A stretch of DNA of 64,000 nucleotides from Yinghuangia sp035454725 (GTDB taxonomy: Bacteria; Actinomycetota; Actinomycetes; Streptomycetales; Streptomycetaceae): NCBI RefSeq assembly GCF_051388935.1, contig NZ_JBPKBI010000013.1:62001-126000 (forward strand), in the 5' to 3' direction. Shown in pieces: positions 33,266 through 41,784 of the stretch (position 1 is the first letter of the stretch; the number at the start of each line of letters is the position of its first letter). A program made the translations under genes and the position numbers. Below the pieces are notes generated by a model. The model ran no database searches. It was given only the letters and a program-made list of their open reading frames with translations, and had not been told where the DNA came from.

Positions 33266-34252
33266 GTGAGTTCGCGATCTCGTTCCGAAGCCGACGCCGC
33301 CACCGCCCCCGAGCGCGCGGCGGACGGTGACGCCGCGCACGGCCGTGGCCCGCGCGTCGTCGCCGTGGTCGGTCCGACGGCCGCCGGCAAGTCCGACCTC
33401 GGTGTCGCGCTGGCCCGTGCGCTCGGCGGCGACGTGGTCAACACCGACTCCATGCAGCTCTACCGCGGCATGGACATCGGCACCGCGAAACTGTCGGTCG
33501 CGGAACGCGGCGGCGTGCCGCACCACTTGCTCGACGTCTGGGACGTGACGCGTACCGCGAGCGTGGCCGAATACCAGCACGACGCGCGCGTCGTCGTCGA
33601 CGGACTGCTCGCCGCCGGGCGCACGCCGGTGCTCGTCGGCGGCTCCGGGCTGTACGTGCGCGCGGTCGTCGACGACCTCGAATTCCCCGGCACCGACCCG
33701 GACGTCCGCGCCCGCCTCGAACGCGAACTCGACGCCGACGGCCCCGGCCCGCTGCACGAGCGCCTCGCGGGACTCGACCCGGCCGCGGCGGCGGCGATCC
33801 TGCCGAGCAACGGCCGCCGCATCGTGCGCGCCCTGGAGGTCATCGAGATCACCGGGCGGCCGTTCACGGCGACGCTGCCCGGCCCGGTCCCGGTGTACGA
33901 CTGCGTCCAGATCGGCGTCGACGTGCCCCGCCCGACCCTCGACGAACGCATCGGCGCCCGCGTCGAACGCATGTGGCGGGACGGACTCGTCGACGAGGTA
34001 CGCGAGTTGGAGAAGCAAGGGCTGCGCGACGGCCTCACCGCGTCCCGCGCCCTCGGCTACGCCCAGGTGCTGCGGCAGTTGACCGGCGAGATCGGCGAGC
34101 CCGAGGCCAAGGAGGACACCGCGCGGGCCACGCGGCGATTCGCGCGGCGCCAGGACACGTGGTTCCGGCGCGACTCGCGCGTGCGGTGGCTGGCTTTCGA
34201 CCGCCCGGACCTGGTGGAGGAAGCACTCCGGCACGTCGCGTTCGACCAATGA
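33266..34252 (+). CDS. miaA: tRNA dimethylallyltransferase MiaA
   Basis: A 328-residue enzyme adding the dimethylallyl group to A37 of tRNA, the substrate of MiaB. The P-loop is VVAVVGPTAAGKSDLGVALA, followed by NTDSMQLYRGMDIGTAKLS (catalytic aspartate), GVPHHLLDVWDVT, TPVLVGGSGLYVRAVVD and the C-terminal GYAQVLRQLTG / RRFARRQDTWFRRD, which contacts tRNA. GTG at 33266 chosen; about 35 residues precede the P-loop. dapF follows after 89 bases on the same strand. Confidence 0.95.
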   Translation: MSSRSRSEADAATAPERAADGDAAHGRGPRVVAVVGPTAAGKSDLGVALARALGGDVVNTDSMQLYRGMDIGTAKLSVAERGGVPHHLLDVWDVTRTASVAEYQHDARVVVDGLLAAGRTPVLVGGSGLYVRAVVDDLEFPGTDPDVRARLERELDADGPGPLHERLAGLDPAAAAAILPSNGRRIVRALEVIEITGRPFTATLPGPVPVYDCVQIGVDVPRPTLDERIGARVERMWRDGLVDEVRELEKQGLRDGLTASRALGYAQVLRQLTGEIGEPEAKEDTARATRRFARRQDTWFRRDSRVRWLAFDRPDLVEEALRHVAFDQ

Positions 34253-34341
34253 TTCGACCAGTGTTCCGACCGATGTCCCGCGGCGTCGCGCACCGGGTCC
34301 GCGCGTCCGCCGGTTCACACGGACGGCCGTAAGATCGGTTC

Positions 34342-35202
34342 GTGAGCACTCTGCGATTCCTCAAGGGCCACGGGACGGAGAACGACTTCGTCATCGTTCC
34401 CGACCCCGACGGCGCGATCGAACTGACCGCGGCCGACGTGGTTGCGCTGTGTGACCGGCGGGCCGGTCTCGGCGCCGACGGAGTGCTGCGCGTCGTCCGG
34501 TCGGCCAAGGACCCCGCCGCCGTGCACATGGCCGGCGAAGCCGAGTGGTTCATGGACTACCGCAATTCCGACGGCAGCATCGCGGAGATGTGCGGCAACG
34601 GCGCCCGCGTATTCGCCCGCTACCTGGTCGAACACGGTGAGGCATCGGCCGGCGACCTGCGCATCGCCACGCGCGGCGGCGTCCGCGCGGTGCACGTGCC
34701 CGCGGACGGCGGCGACGTCACGGTCGGCATGGGCCCCGCCCGCCTGCCCGGGCCCGACGGCATCGCGGTCACCCTGCCGGACGGCTCGGTGTACGACGCG
34801 GTCCACGTCAACATGGGCAATCCGCACGCCGTCGTCTTCGTCGCCGACCTCGACGACGCGGGCGACCTGCTGACCGCGCCGGTGCTGTCGCCGCCGACGG
34901 CGTACCCCGAAGGGGCCAACATCGAATTCGTCGTCGACCGCGCGCCCGGGCACGTCGCGATGCGCGTACACGAACGCGGTTCCGGCGAGACCCGCTCCTG
35001 CGGCACGGGAGCCTGCGCGGTCATGGTGGCCGCCGCCCGCCGGGACGCCGCCGCGCTGCCCGCCACGTACACCGTCGACGTCCCCGGCGGACGCCTGGTC
35101 ATCACCGAGCACCCGGACGGCGAGGTCGAGATGACCGGGCCCGCCGTGATCCTGGCCGCGGGCGAAGTCGATCTGGGCCGCCTGACCGCGCGCTCTGCGT
35201 GA
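34342..35202 (+). CDS. dapF: Diaminopimelate epimerase DapF
   Basis: A 286-residue cofactor-independent epimerase making meso-diaminopimelate for lysine and peptidoglycan; in Streptomyces peptidoglycan uses the LL-form, so balance of both isomers matters. The two catalytic cysteines lie in SIAEMCGNGARVFARY and GETRSCGTGACAVMVAAAR, and RFLKGHGTENDFVIV is the usual start. NMGNPHAVVFV and EGANIEFV complete the fold. GTG start at 34342. Between miaA and hflX, as is standard in actinomycetes. Confidence 0.95.
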   Translation: MSTLRFLKGHGTENDFVIVPDPDGAIELTAADVVALCDRRAGLGADGVLRVVRSAKDPAAVHMAGEAEWFMDYRNSDGSIAEMCGNGARVFARYLVEHGEASAGDLRIATRGGVRAVHVPADGGDVTVGMGPARLPGPDGIAVTLPDGSVYDAVHVNMGNPHAVVFVADLDDAGDLLTAPVLSPPTAYPEGANIEFVVDRAPGHVAMRVHERGSGETRSCGTGACAVMVAAARRDAAALPATYTVDVPGGRLVITEHPDGEVEMTGPAVILAAGEVDLGRLTARSA

Positions 35203-35346
35203 CCGGGCGCGGGGAGCAGTTCGGGGCGGGCACCCGGGCTGGCCGAAACCCACGTGCCACTGCGGGGCCCGACGTGGCACGATCGGGATGACGGACATCC
35301 CAGGCGACGGAAGAACAACGCCCGCCGCCGTGTTGAACAGGACAAT

Positions 35347-36858
35347 ATGACCTCCGCATACGATCGCTTCCTTTCCGACGACGACTCCGCAGTCGAGCTT
35401 TTCGACGACATCGACCTCGACGGACTCGACGACGGCAACGGGTCGAGCGACGTTGCCGGGTCCGGTCCTGAGGACACGGACTATGACGGCGACCAGTTCG
35501 ACCTCGCCGACCGCAACGCCCTGCGCCGCGTCGCAGGCCTGTCGACCGAGCTCGCCGACGTCACCGAGGTCGAGTACCGGCAGCTCCGCCTGGAGCGCGT
35601 CGTGCTCGTGGGCGTGTGGACCGACGGGACCGCCGAGGACGCCGACAACTCCCTCCAGGAGCTCGCGGCCCTCGCCGAGACCGCCGGATCGCAGATCCTC
35701 GACGGCGTCGTGCAGCGCCGCGACAAGCCGGACCCCGCCACGTACATCGGCTCGGGCAAGGCCAAAGAGCTGCGCGACATCGTCATCGCCACCGGCGCCG
35801 ACACCGTCGTGTGCGACGGCGAACTGACCCCGGCCCAGCTCATCCACCTCGAAGACGTGGTCAAGGTCAAGGTCGTCGACCGGACCGCGCTCATCCTTGA
35901 CATCTTCGCCCAGCACGCCAAGTCCCGAGAGGGCAAGGCGCAGGTCTCGCTCGCCCAGATGCAGTACATGCTCCCGCGTCTGCGCGGCTGGGGTCAGTCG
36001 CTGTCCCGCCAGATGGGCGGCGGCGGCAGCAGCGGGGGCGGCGGCATGGCCACACGCGGCCCCGGTGAGACCAAGATCGAAACCGACCGCCGGCGCATCC
36101 GCGAGAAGATGGCCAAGATGCGCCGCGAGATCGCCGACATGAAGAAGGCGCGTGACACCAAGCGCGCCGAGCGGCGCCGCAACAAAGTGCCGTCGGTGGC
36201 GATCGCCGGCTACACCAACGCCGGCAAGTCGTCGCTGCTCAACCGGCTCACCGGCGCGGGCGTGCTGGTGGAGAACGCCCTGTTCGCCACCCTCGACCCG
36301 ACCGTACGCCGCTCGGAGACGCCGTCCGGGAGGGCCTACACCCTCGCGGACACCGTCGGCTTCGTCCGGCATCTGCCGCACCAGCTCGTCGAGGCGTTCC
36401 GCTCCACGCTGGAAGAGGTCGCCGACGCCGACCTGATCCTGCACATCGTGGACGGCGCGCACCCCGAACCCGAGGCGCAACTCGCCGCGGTACGCGAGGT
36501 GTTCGTCGAGGTCGAGGCGCACAACGTGCCGGAGATCGTGGTGGTCAACAAGGCGGACGCCGCCGACCCCGAGGTCCTCGCGAGGCTGCTGCGCCGCGAG
36601 CCGCACGCGGTCGTCGTGTCGGCCAAGACCGGCCAGGGCATCGACGAACTCCTCGCGCTGATCGACGAGGAGCTGCCGCGACCCGAGGTCGAGGTCGAGG
36701 CGCTCGTGCCGTACCACCGCGGCGACCTCGTGGCCAAGGTGCACGACACCGGCGAAATCCTGGAGAACGAACACCGCGCCGAGGGCACGTGGCTGCACGC
36801 CCGCGTCAGCGCGGTCCTGGCCGCCGAGTTGCAGGCCTTCGCGGTGGCCAAGCGGTAG
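35347..36858 (+). CDS. hflX: GTPase HflX
   Basis: A 503-residue ribosome-associated GTPase implicated in rescue or splitting of stalled ribosomes. N-terminal acidic extension of ~60 residues, then the HflX domain (YRQLRLERVVLVGVW, DPATYIGSGKAKELRDI, DRTALILDIFAQHAKSREGK), a Gly-rich loop and basic coiled coil (RRIREKMAKMRREIADMKKA). G-domain motifs: GYTNAGKSSLLNRLTGAG (G1), DTVGFVRHLP (G3), VVNKADAAD (G4), VSAKTGQG (G5). AGGA precedes the ATG at 35347. The last ~16 codons lie in the duplicated sequence discussed at 36811-37072. Confidence 0.95.
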   Translation: MTSAYDRFLSDDDSAVELFDDIDLDGLDDGNGSSDVAGSGPEDTDYDGDQFDLADRNALRRVAGLSTELADVTEVEYRQLRLERVVLVGVWTDGTAEDADNSLQELAALAETAGSQILDGVVQRRDKPDPATYIGSGKAKELRDIVIATGADTVVCDGELTPAQLIHLEDVVKVKVVDRTALILDIFAQHAKSREGKAQVSLAQMQYMLPRLRGWGQSLSRQMGGGGSSGGGGMATRGPGETKIETDRRRIREKMAKMRREIADMKKARDTKRAERRRNKVPSVAIAGYTNAGKSSLLNRLTGAGVLVENALFATLDPTVRRSETPSGRAYTLADTVGFVRHLPHQLVEAFRSTLEEVADADLILHIVDGAHPEPEAQLAAVREVFVEVEAHNVPEIVVVNKADAADPEVLARLLRREPHAVVVSAKTGQGIDELLALIDEELPRPEVEVEALVPYHRGDLVAKVHDTGEILENEHRAEGTWLHARVSAVLAAELQAFAVAKR

Positions 36859-37072
36859 CGGCCACGGACGGGTGAGTCGGCCGAGCCGACAGACCCGGCA
36901 CAAACGCCGACAGACCCGGCACAAACAGCGGGGGGGGGGGGGGGGGGGGGGNGCGGTCCTGGCCGCCGAGTTGCAGGCCTTCGCGGTGGCCAAGCGGTAG
37001 CGGCCACGGACGGGTGAGTCGGCCGAGCCGACAGACCCGGCACAAACGCCGACAGACCCGGCACAAACAGCG
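36811..37072. repeat. 120-bp direct duplication flanking a poly-G/N join (assembly artefact)
   Basis: 36811-36930 and 36953-37072 are identical over 120 bases, including the end and stop codon of hflX. Between them are 21 G residues and one N. The second copy continues directly into the hflX terminator stem. The most likely explanation is two overlapping contig ends that were not merged. Each copy also holds two perfect tandem 21-bp units just after the stop codon (36885-36905 and 36906-36926 in the first copy). Confidence 0.85.
36931..36952. other. Poly-G run plus N: sequence gap
   Basis: 21 consecutive G and one N, not biological in appearance; no-signal cycles in two-colour sequencing are read as G. 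Confidence 0.85.
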
Positions 37073-37118
37073 CGCCGAAGCGGCGGGTTCCCTCGTGGGC
37101 CCGCCGCTTCGGCGCGCT
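37069..37118. terminator. hflX terminator, perfect 19-bp stem
   Basis: AGCGCGCCGAAGCGGCGGG (37069-37087) pairs perfectly with 37100-37118; 12-base loop. The first copy of the duplicated sequence breaks exactly at the base of this stem. Confidence 0.85.
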
Positions 37119-37247
37119 CTGCTTCCGTGGCGGTGAAAAGCGTTGGCCGAACCGTGTTCGGGGCCGTCCCACGTCGTTGGACAGAGCGTCCGGAGCCGGC
37201 CACACGGTCACTCGAACGGGTTGCTCAGTTGCGATACGTGACGCGGG

Positions 37248-37266
37248 TCAGGTAAGCCTTGCCTCC
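37248..37266. promoter_or_regulatory. Candidate iron box (DmdR/IdeR site)
   Basis: TCAGGTAAGCCTTGCCTCC matches the 19-base actinobacterial iron-box consensus TTAGGTTAGGCTCACCTAA at 12 positions, including the AGGT...CCT arms, and is an inverted repeat with one mismatch (AGGTAAG C CTTGCCT). It lies about 90 bases before the aminotransferase start. Confidence 0.55.
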
Positions 37267-37353
37267 TTGCGATGTCGCCGCCCTGCCGCGTCGCCGACCC
37301 GCCGTCGGCCGCCTGCGCCGCGCTTCGATCCCGATCCCAGGGGAGGCCCGTCC

Positions 37354-38727
37354 ATGACCGCAGCACCGACCGGAACCGACACCGTCGGGGCGGGCACCGG
37401 CACGGGTTCCGCCGGCATCCTCATGCGCCAGGCCCGCCGGGAACCCGCGGCGCGGATACACGCCAGGTCGCTGCCGATCGTCCCGGTGCGCGCCCGCGGG
37501 ATGACTGTCGACGGCGCCGACGGCCGCCGCTACCTCGACTGCCTGTCGGGTGCCGGCACGCTCGTGCTCGGGCACAGCCACCCCGTGGTCCTCGAAGCCA
37601 TCCGCGCCGTGCTGGACGCCGAGGCACCGCTGCACGTGCCCGACCTGGCGACACCCATCAAAGACCGCTTCGTCGAAACATTGTTCGACACGCTGCCGCC
37701 GGAGTTCGCCCGCGACGCACGCATCCTGTTCTGCGGTCCGGCGGAGGCGGAGGGAGTCGTGGCCGCGATCAGCCTCGCCCGCAGTGCGACGGGACGGCAA
37801 GGCGTGTGGATGACCGCCGGAGCATGCCACAGCGCGGGTCCGGCGGCGGGTGCCCTGGGTGCGGTGACGCGGCTTCCGTACCCGCGCGCGCCCCGCAGCG
37901 CCCCGGATGCCGGGGACGAGAACCGGCCACACGCGGCGCGCCGCGCCGAGGAGTTACTGGCGGACGCCGCCGAACGCGCCGCCCTCCCCGCCGCGATCGT
38001 GCTGGAAGCCGTGCGGGGCGACGGCGAGGTCGTCCCCGCCCCCGAGTCGTGGCTGCGCGAGATGCGGTGCATCGCCGACCGCCACGGCATCCCCCTCGTC
38101 GCCGACGAGACGCAGACCGGCCTTGCGCGCACAGGGGCTTTCTGGGCCGTGGAGCACAGCGGGATCCTGCCGGACGCCGTGGTCATCTCCAAGGCGGCGG
38201 GCGGTTCGCTGCCGCTCGCGGCCGTCGTCTACCGCGGCGACGCGGACCCGTGGGCGCCGGGTGCGCACGCCGGTGCGTTCCGCGGGAATCAACTGGCGAT
38301 GGCGGCCGGGACCGCCACGATCGCGCACATCCGCGAGAACCGCCTCGACGAGCACGCCGCCCGCATCGGCGCGCTCCTGCTCGAAGGGCTGCGGCACCTG
38401 CGGGCGGACCACGGCATGCTCGGCGACGTGCGCGGCCGAGGCCTCATGATCGGCATCGAGATCGTCGACCCGGACACCGGGCCGCAGCCGGACGGCGCAC
38501 GCTCCCCGGCTGCCCCCGCCCCGGCTCTCGCGTCGGCGGTGCGCGCCGAGGCACTTGACCGCGGTCTGATCGTCGGCCTCGGCGGTCGGCACGGCACGGT
38601 GATCCGGCTGCTGCCGCCGCTGACGATCACCGAGGAGCAAGCCGAAGCGGTCCTGGCCAGGCTGTCGGACGCGGTGGCGGCGGCCGGTCGGCGCCGAACG
38701 AAGCCCGTTGACGCACAGGAGAGTTGA
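37354..38727 (+). CDS. Class III aminotransferase (diaminobutyrate-2-oxoglutarate transaminase-like)
   Basis: A 457-residue PLP enzyme of fold type I. It has RGMTVDGADGRRYLDCLSGA, AGTLVLGHSHPVVLEAIRAV, the aspartate motif IPLVADETQTGLARTGAFWA and the PLP-lysine motif VVISKAAGGSLPLAAVVY, then GAFRGNQLAMAAGTA and VRGRGLMIGIEIVD. These match 2,4-diaminobutyrate aminotransferases (EctB/RhbA/Dat type). GGGGAGG precedes the ATG at 37354. The iron box upstream and the acetyltransferase downstream suggest siderophore precursor synthesis; ectoine synthesis is unlikely because ectA/ectC are absent. Confidence 0.85.
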   Translation: MTAAPTGTDTVGAGTGTGSAGILMRQARREPAARIHARSLPIVPVRARGMTVDGADGRRYLDCLSGAGTLVLGHSHPVVLEAIRAVLDAEAPLHVPDLATPIKDRFVETLFDTLPPEFARDARILFCGPAEAEGVVAAISLARSATGRQGVWMTAGACHSAGPAAGALGAVTRLPYPRAPRSAPDAGDENRPHAARRAEELLADAAERAALPAAIVLEAVRGDGEVVPAPESWLREMRCIADRHGIPLVADETQTGLARTGAFWAVEHSGILPDAVVISKAAGGSLPLAAVVYRGDADPWAPGAHAGAFRGNQLAMAAGTATIAHIRENRLDEHAARIGALLLEGLRHLRADHGMLGDVRGRGLMIGIEIVDPDTGPQPDGARSPAAPAPALASAVRAEALDRGLIVGLGGRHGTVIRLLPPLTITEEQAEAVLARLSDAVAAAGRRRTKPVDAQES

Positions 38728-39263
38728 CGGAGCATCACAGGCCGGACCGCGGGCCGTGGTTCCCGAGCCGGGTGCGGACGCCTCGGTCACGCAGGGGCCT
38801 TGGGCGGCGGGGTCCCGCCGTCGCGTCCCTTTCGGAGTGTGGATGGCGCCTGGCGATCATCGCGAGGTGCCGCGTGTCGGTGGGGCCGCCGGGGTGAGTG
38901 CCGACGCCGGCCTCACCGGGCACGCTCGCGCAGTTTCCACCGGAGCGTGCGGTCGCGGCACGGTGTGAGGCCCGCCAGGGCGGATCTGCCTGTCAACGCC
39001 CGGTGCGAGGCGGCCTGAAGACTCGTCGCCGGGTGTGCCGGTCGGGATGTCCAGTCCTGTGCGGGTGTCGTCGCGTGTGCCCGTTTCTCTCGTCGTGAGC
39101 CCTGCGCCGACGCAGCGATGGACGCTTGCCGTGCACTGACGGACCGTCAGAAGTCCCATTTCTTCTGATTTATCCGAAACGCGGGCTAAATGATCGACTT
39201 CGGAGGAAAACGCCAGATCATCGATGGGTGTCGGCCCGCCTGGCCCGAGTCGAACCGGGAGCC
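38728..39263. other. Gap between aminotransferase and acetyltransferase
   Basis: About 540 bases with no recognisable gene. An inverted repeat TCAGAAG/CTTCTGA is at 39147-39168, followed by a less GC-rich stretch (39165-39215) that could be a promoter for the downstream acetyltransferase. Confidence 0.45.
39147..39168. promoter_or_regulatory. Inverted repeat before acetyltransferase gene
   Basis: TCAGAAG and CTTCTGA, perfect 7-base arms separated by 8 bases, directly preceding an AT-richer segment; possible operator. Confidence 0.35.
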
Positions 39264-39356
39264 ATGATGACGAGTGCAGGCCCCGCCGTGCGCCCCGGCG
39301 ACGCCTCCGAGCCCGCGCGCCCCGAACGCACATCCGCAGGAGGCGTCCCCGCATGA
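39264..39356 (+). CDS. Short upstream open frame overlapping acetyltransferase start
   Basis: A 30-codon frame (MMTSAGPAVRPGDASEPARP...) with GGGAG before its ATG. Its stop codon overlaps the ATG of the acetyltransferase (ATGA), the pattern of translational coupling. It could be a coupling leader or the C-terminal remnant of a lost gene; no homology recognised. Confidence 0.35.
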   Translation: MMTSAGPAVRPGDASEPARPERTSAGGVPA

Positions 39357-40162
39357 CCATGCCCCCGCTGCCCCCCACCGGCAGCCCCGCCGACGCGGCC
39401 ATCGACGCGGCCGTACAAGCCGCCGCCGAGAAGGCCGCCGAGAAGGACAAGGAGAAGGCCGCCACAACCACTTCCCGGTCGACCGGCAGGACGGGCGATA
39501 CGGCGACGTGCGACGAGACCGACGAGGACACCCTCCGCCTCACCCGCGACAGACTCCGCGCGGGCCTCTCCGGGCCGCTGACCGAAGCCGGCCGCTGGGG
39601 TGCCGTCAGCCTGGCACCCGGCCGCTTTTCGTTCCACGAACTCCACATCAAACGCGACCTGCCGATCATCCACACCTGGATGAACGACCCCGAGATCGCC
39701 CGCTGGTGGGACCTCGCCGGCGACATCCGCACAACCGCCGCACACCTCGCCGAACGCATCCGCCTGACCCACGCCACCACGTACGTCGGCTGCCTCGACG
39801 ACCAGCCCGTCAGCTATTGGGAGTTGTACCGCGCCGACCTCGACCCACTCGCCGACCACTACGCCGCACGACCCCACGACGTGGGCGTGCACCTGCTGAT
39901 CGGTCCGGCCGCGTACCGAGGGCGAGGGCTCGGCTCTCTGCTGCTGTGCGTCGTCAGCGACCTGATCCTGCGCGCGGCGCCCGAGACGCAGCGCGTCATC
40001 GCCGACCCCGACGTACGCAACTCCGCTTCCATCGCCGCCTTCCGGCGTGCCGGGTTCCGCCGCGCGGCCGACCTCGCCCTCCCCGGCAAGACCGCCGCGC
40101 TGATGCTGCGCGACCGGAGCCCCGTCGCCGGCAGCGCGACCCGTTCTGCCGCGTCCGCGTGA
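39353..40162 (+). CDS. GNAT acetyltransferase of siderophore type (IucB/RhbD-like)
   Basis: A 269-residue protein. The first ~90 residues are Ala/Lys/Thr-rich; the C-terminal domain matches the acyltransferases of hydroxamate siderophore pathways: FSFHELHIKRDLPIIHTWMN, DPEIARWWDLAGD, TYVGCLDDQPVSYWELYRAD, DVGVHLLIGPAAYRGRGLGS (acyl-CoA loop) and DVRNSASIAAFRRAGFRRAA. AGGAGG is nine bases before the ATG at 39353. Expected role is N-acylation of a (hydroxylated) diamine. The usual partner, an IucA/IucC-type synthetase, is not in the window. Confidence 0.83.
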   Translation: MTMPPLPPTGSPADAAIDAAVQAAAEKAAEKDKEKAATTTSRSTGRTGDTATCDETDEDTLRLTRDRLRAGLSGPLTEAGRWGAVSLAPGRFSFHELHIKRDLPIIHTWMNDPEIARWWDLAGDIRTTAAHLAERIRLTHATTYVGCLDDQPVSYWELYRADLDPLADHYAARPHDVGVHLLIGPAAYRGRGLGSLLLCVVSDLILRAAPETQRVIADPDVRNSASIAAFRRAGFRRAADLALPGKTAALMLRDRSPVAGSATRSAASA

Positions 40163-40734
40163 GCGTGTGCTCGCCGCGAGAGTCGTCTGTGCGCCCCCGC
40201 TTCGCGCCGACAACGTGGCCGCGGGCGTGAGGAGTTCGCCGGACGGGCGCGGGTGCACTCGCTTGTGGTGGCGCGAACTCCGCTGAAGGCTACACAGATT
40301 CGCACACTTTCCCCTTCGGGTGCGGGCGCGTCGGGGCGCCGGCTGTCGCGCGGATCTCCTCGGATCAGCCCCGTGTGGAGTCCGGACGGTGTGAGTGTGC
40401 GTGGCAGCGCGCGGGCTCGCGGGGCGTGCGCTCGCAACCCCCGGGCGTGCGTCGTCGGCCGCGACCGCCATTCCACGCCGTGTTGTGGTGCAAAGCCCGA
40501 CCGGATACGCCCTCCTTGGGGGCCGTCGCAGCGAACTCACTGTCCGGAAAAGGCCGTTCGCCGCGGCCGTCCGGTGGCCGGCGGGCACCCCGGCAACAGG
40601 CCGGTCGCGTCGGCATCGGCACGGTGACCAACCAGCGAGACCGCGCCGAGGGATCTCGCAAACCAGTTCGACCAAGCACAGCGAGTGCCCCGACGACCAT
40701 GGTGTGATACCGATCACGGTGCCAGAATGCGCCC
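40163..40734. other. Intergenic stretch, no gene recognised
   Basis: About 570 bases between the acetyltransferase and the nitrilase-like gene. Possible frames lack motifs; the last 60 bases (GTGATACCGATCACGG) look like a promoter with a small palindrome. Confidence 0.45.
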
Positions 40735-41568
40735 GTGACGTTGGATCGAGCGCCCCTGCGCGTGGCTGCTGCCCAAGCACACGCCCTGCCCGGAGACGTG
40801 CCGGAGAACGTGGCCACCGCCGCCCAGCTCGTCCGCTTCGCCGCGGCCGAGGGAGCCGACGTCGTCGTCCTCCCCGAGCTGTTCCTGTGCGGGTACGATC
40901 TCGACCTCCTGCGCCGCGACCCCGCCCTGTGCGAGATCGTTCCCGGAGACCCGCGCCTGGACGACCTGCTGGCCGCCTGCTACTCCACCCGGACCGTCGC
41001 CGTCGTCGGCGCCTGCGTCCGCCGCACCGCCGGCACCCGCACATCGTCCGTGCTCGTGGCCGGTATCGACGGGGAGGCACACGTCGCGTACGACGCCGAA
41101 CACCTTCCTCCCGGCGCCCGCAACCTGTTCACCCCGGGAGACCACGGCTGCTCGGTCGAAATACGCGGCTGGCGCCTCGGGCTCGGCACCCGGCACGACA
41201 TCGGATTCCCGGAGCACGTCCGCGCCGCGACCCTGGACGGCTGTGACGCCTATCTGTGCAGCGGCATATTCACCCGCGGCGACGAGGAACACCGCCGCAA
41301 CCTCTACCTCGCCACCCGCGCCCTGGAGAACACCTGCTACACGGTCCTCGCCAACCACATCGGTGCCACCGGCGAGGGCCCGGGCTGCGGGCGCAGTGCC
41401 GTGTTCGGGCCGGACGGGCGCGTCGTCGTCGAAGCGGACGCCGACCGCGTCGATGTCGCCCTGGCCACGCTCCAGGACTTCGAGGTCGACGCGGCCCGTG
41501 AAAGCCTCACGATGCTCAGCGAACTGCCGTGCCCGGAAAGCAGACGCGAGCGGATCAAGCTCGACTGA
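40735..41568 (+). CDS. Nitrilase-superfamily fold protein lacking catalytic Lys and Cys
   Basis: A 277-residue protein with the overall pattern of carbon-nitrogen hydrolases: RVAAAQAHALPGDVPENVAT, VVVLPELFLCGYDLDLLRRD with the conserved Glu48, VAYDAEHLPPGARNLFTPGD, GWRLGLGTRHDIGFPEHVRA and NLYLATRALENTCYTVLANH. The catalytic lysine of the usual Y-R-K-x-H-L is Ala121 here, and the nucleophile of G-L-x-I-C-Y-D is Arg153. Only the glutamate of the Glu-Lys-Cys triad remains, so it is probably not an amidase. GTG start at 40735. Possible roles are regulation or binding; unknown. Confidence 0.82.
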   Translation: MTLDRAPLRVAAAQAHALPGDVPENVATAAQLVRFAAAEGADVVVLPELFLCGYDLDLLRRDPALCEIVPGDPRLDDLLAACYSTRTVAVVGACVRRTAGTRTSSVLVAGIDGEAHVAYDAEHLPPGARNLFTPGDHGCSVEIRGWRLGLGTRHDIGFPEHVRAATLDGCDAYLCSGIFTRGDEEHRRNLYLATRALENTCYTVLANHIGATGEGPGCGRSAVFGPDGRVVVEADADRVDVALATLQDFEVDAARESLTMLSELPCPESRRERIKLD

Positions 41569-41784
41569 CCCTCCCCACCCGGGCCGAGTCGACGCATGCC
41601 GGACCAGAGCCTCTGGTCCGTTCGCCACAAGGGGCCTAGGCTCACCGGAGCTACCCGGCGGTAACCGCCGGGTGGGTGCGACCCGGGACCGGCCGCGCGA
41701 CGGCGGCACGGGCCGGCAGCCGAGACCGAGCAACCCGACCGACAGCGACCGACGCCGACTGGGACCGACCGAAGGAGACCGAAC

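Noticed and set aside
36931..36952. Poly-G tract as a possible G-quadruplex or phase-variable homopolymer
   Set aside because: Uninterrupted G ending in N with duplicated flanks fits an assembly artefact much better than biology.
36811..37072. 120-bp direct repeat as a recombination or attachment site
   Set aside because: It duplicates the hflX end exactly and surrounds a gap symbol; the second gap in the window shows the same pattern.
34315..37203. 962-codon reverse frame across dapF, hflX and the poly-G gap
   Set aside because: Runs through Ns and the duplicated join and is antisense to two well-supported genes.
37354..38727. Ectoine biosynthesis aminotransferase EctB
   Set aside because: No ectA or ectC nearby. 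The iron box and siderophore-type acetyltransferase point to siderophore metabolism instead.
40735..41568. Active amidase or nitrilase annotation
   Set aside because: The catalytic Lys and Cys positions are Ala and Arg, so an enzymatic call would be misleading.
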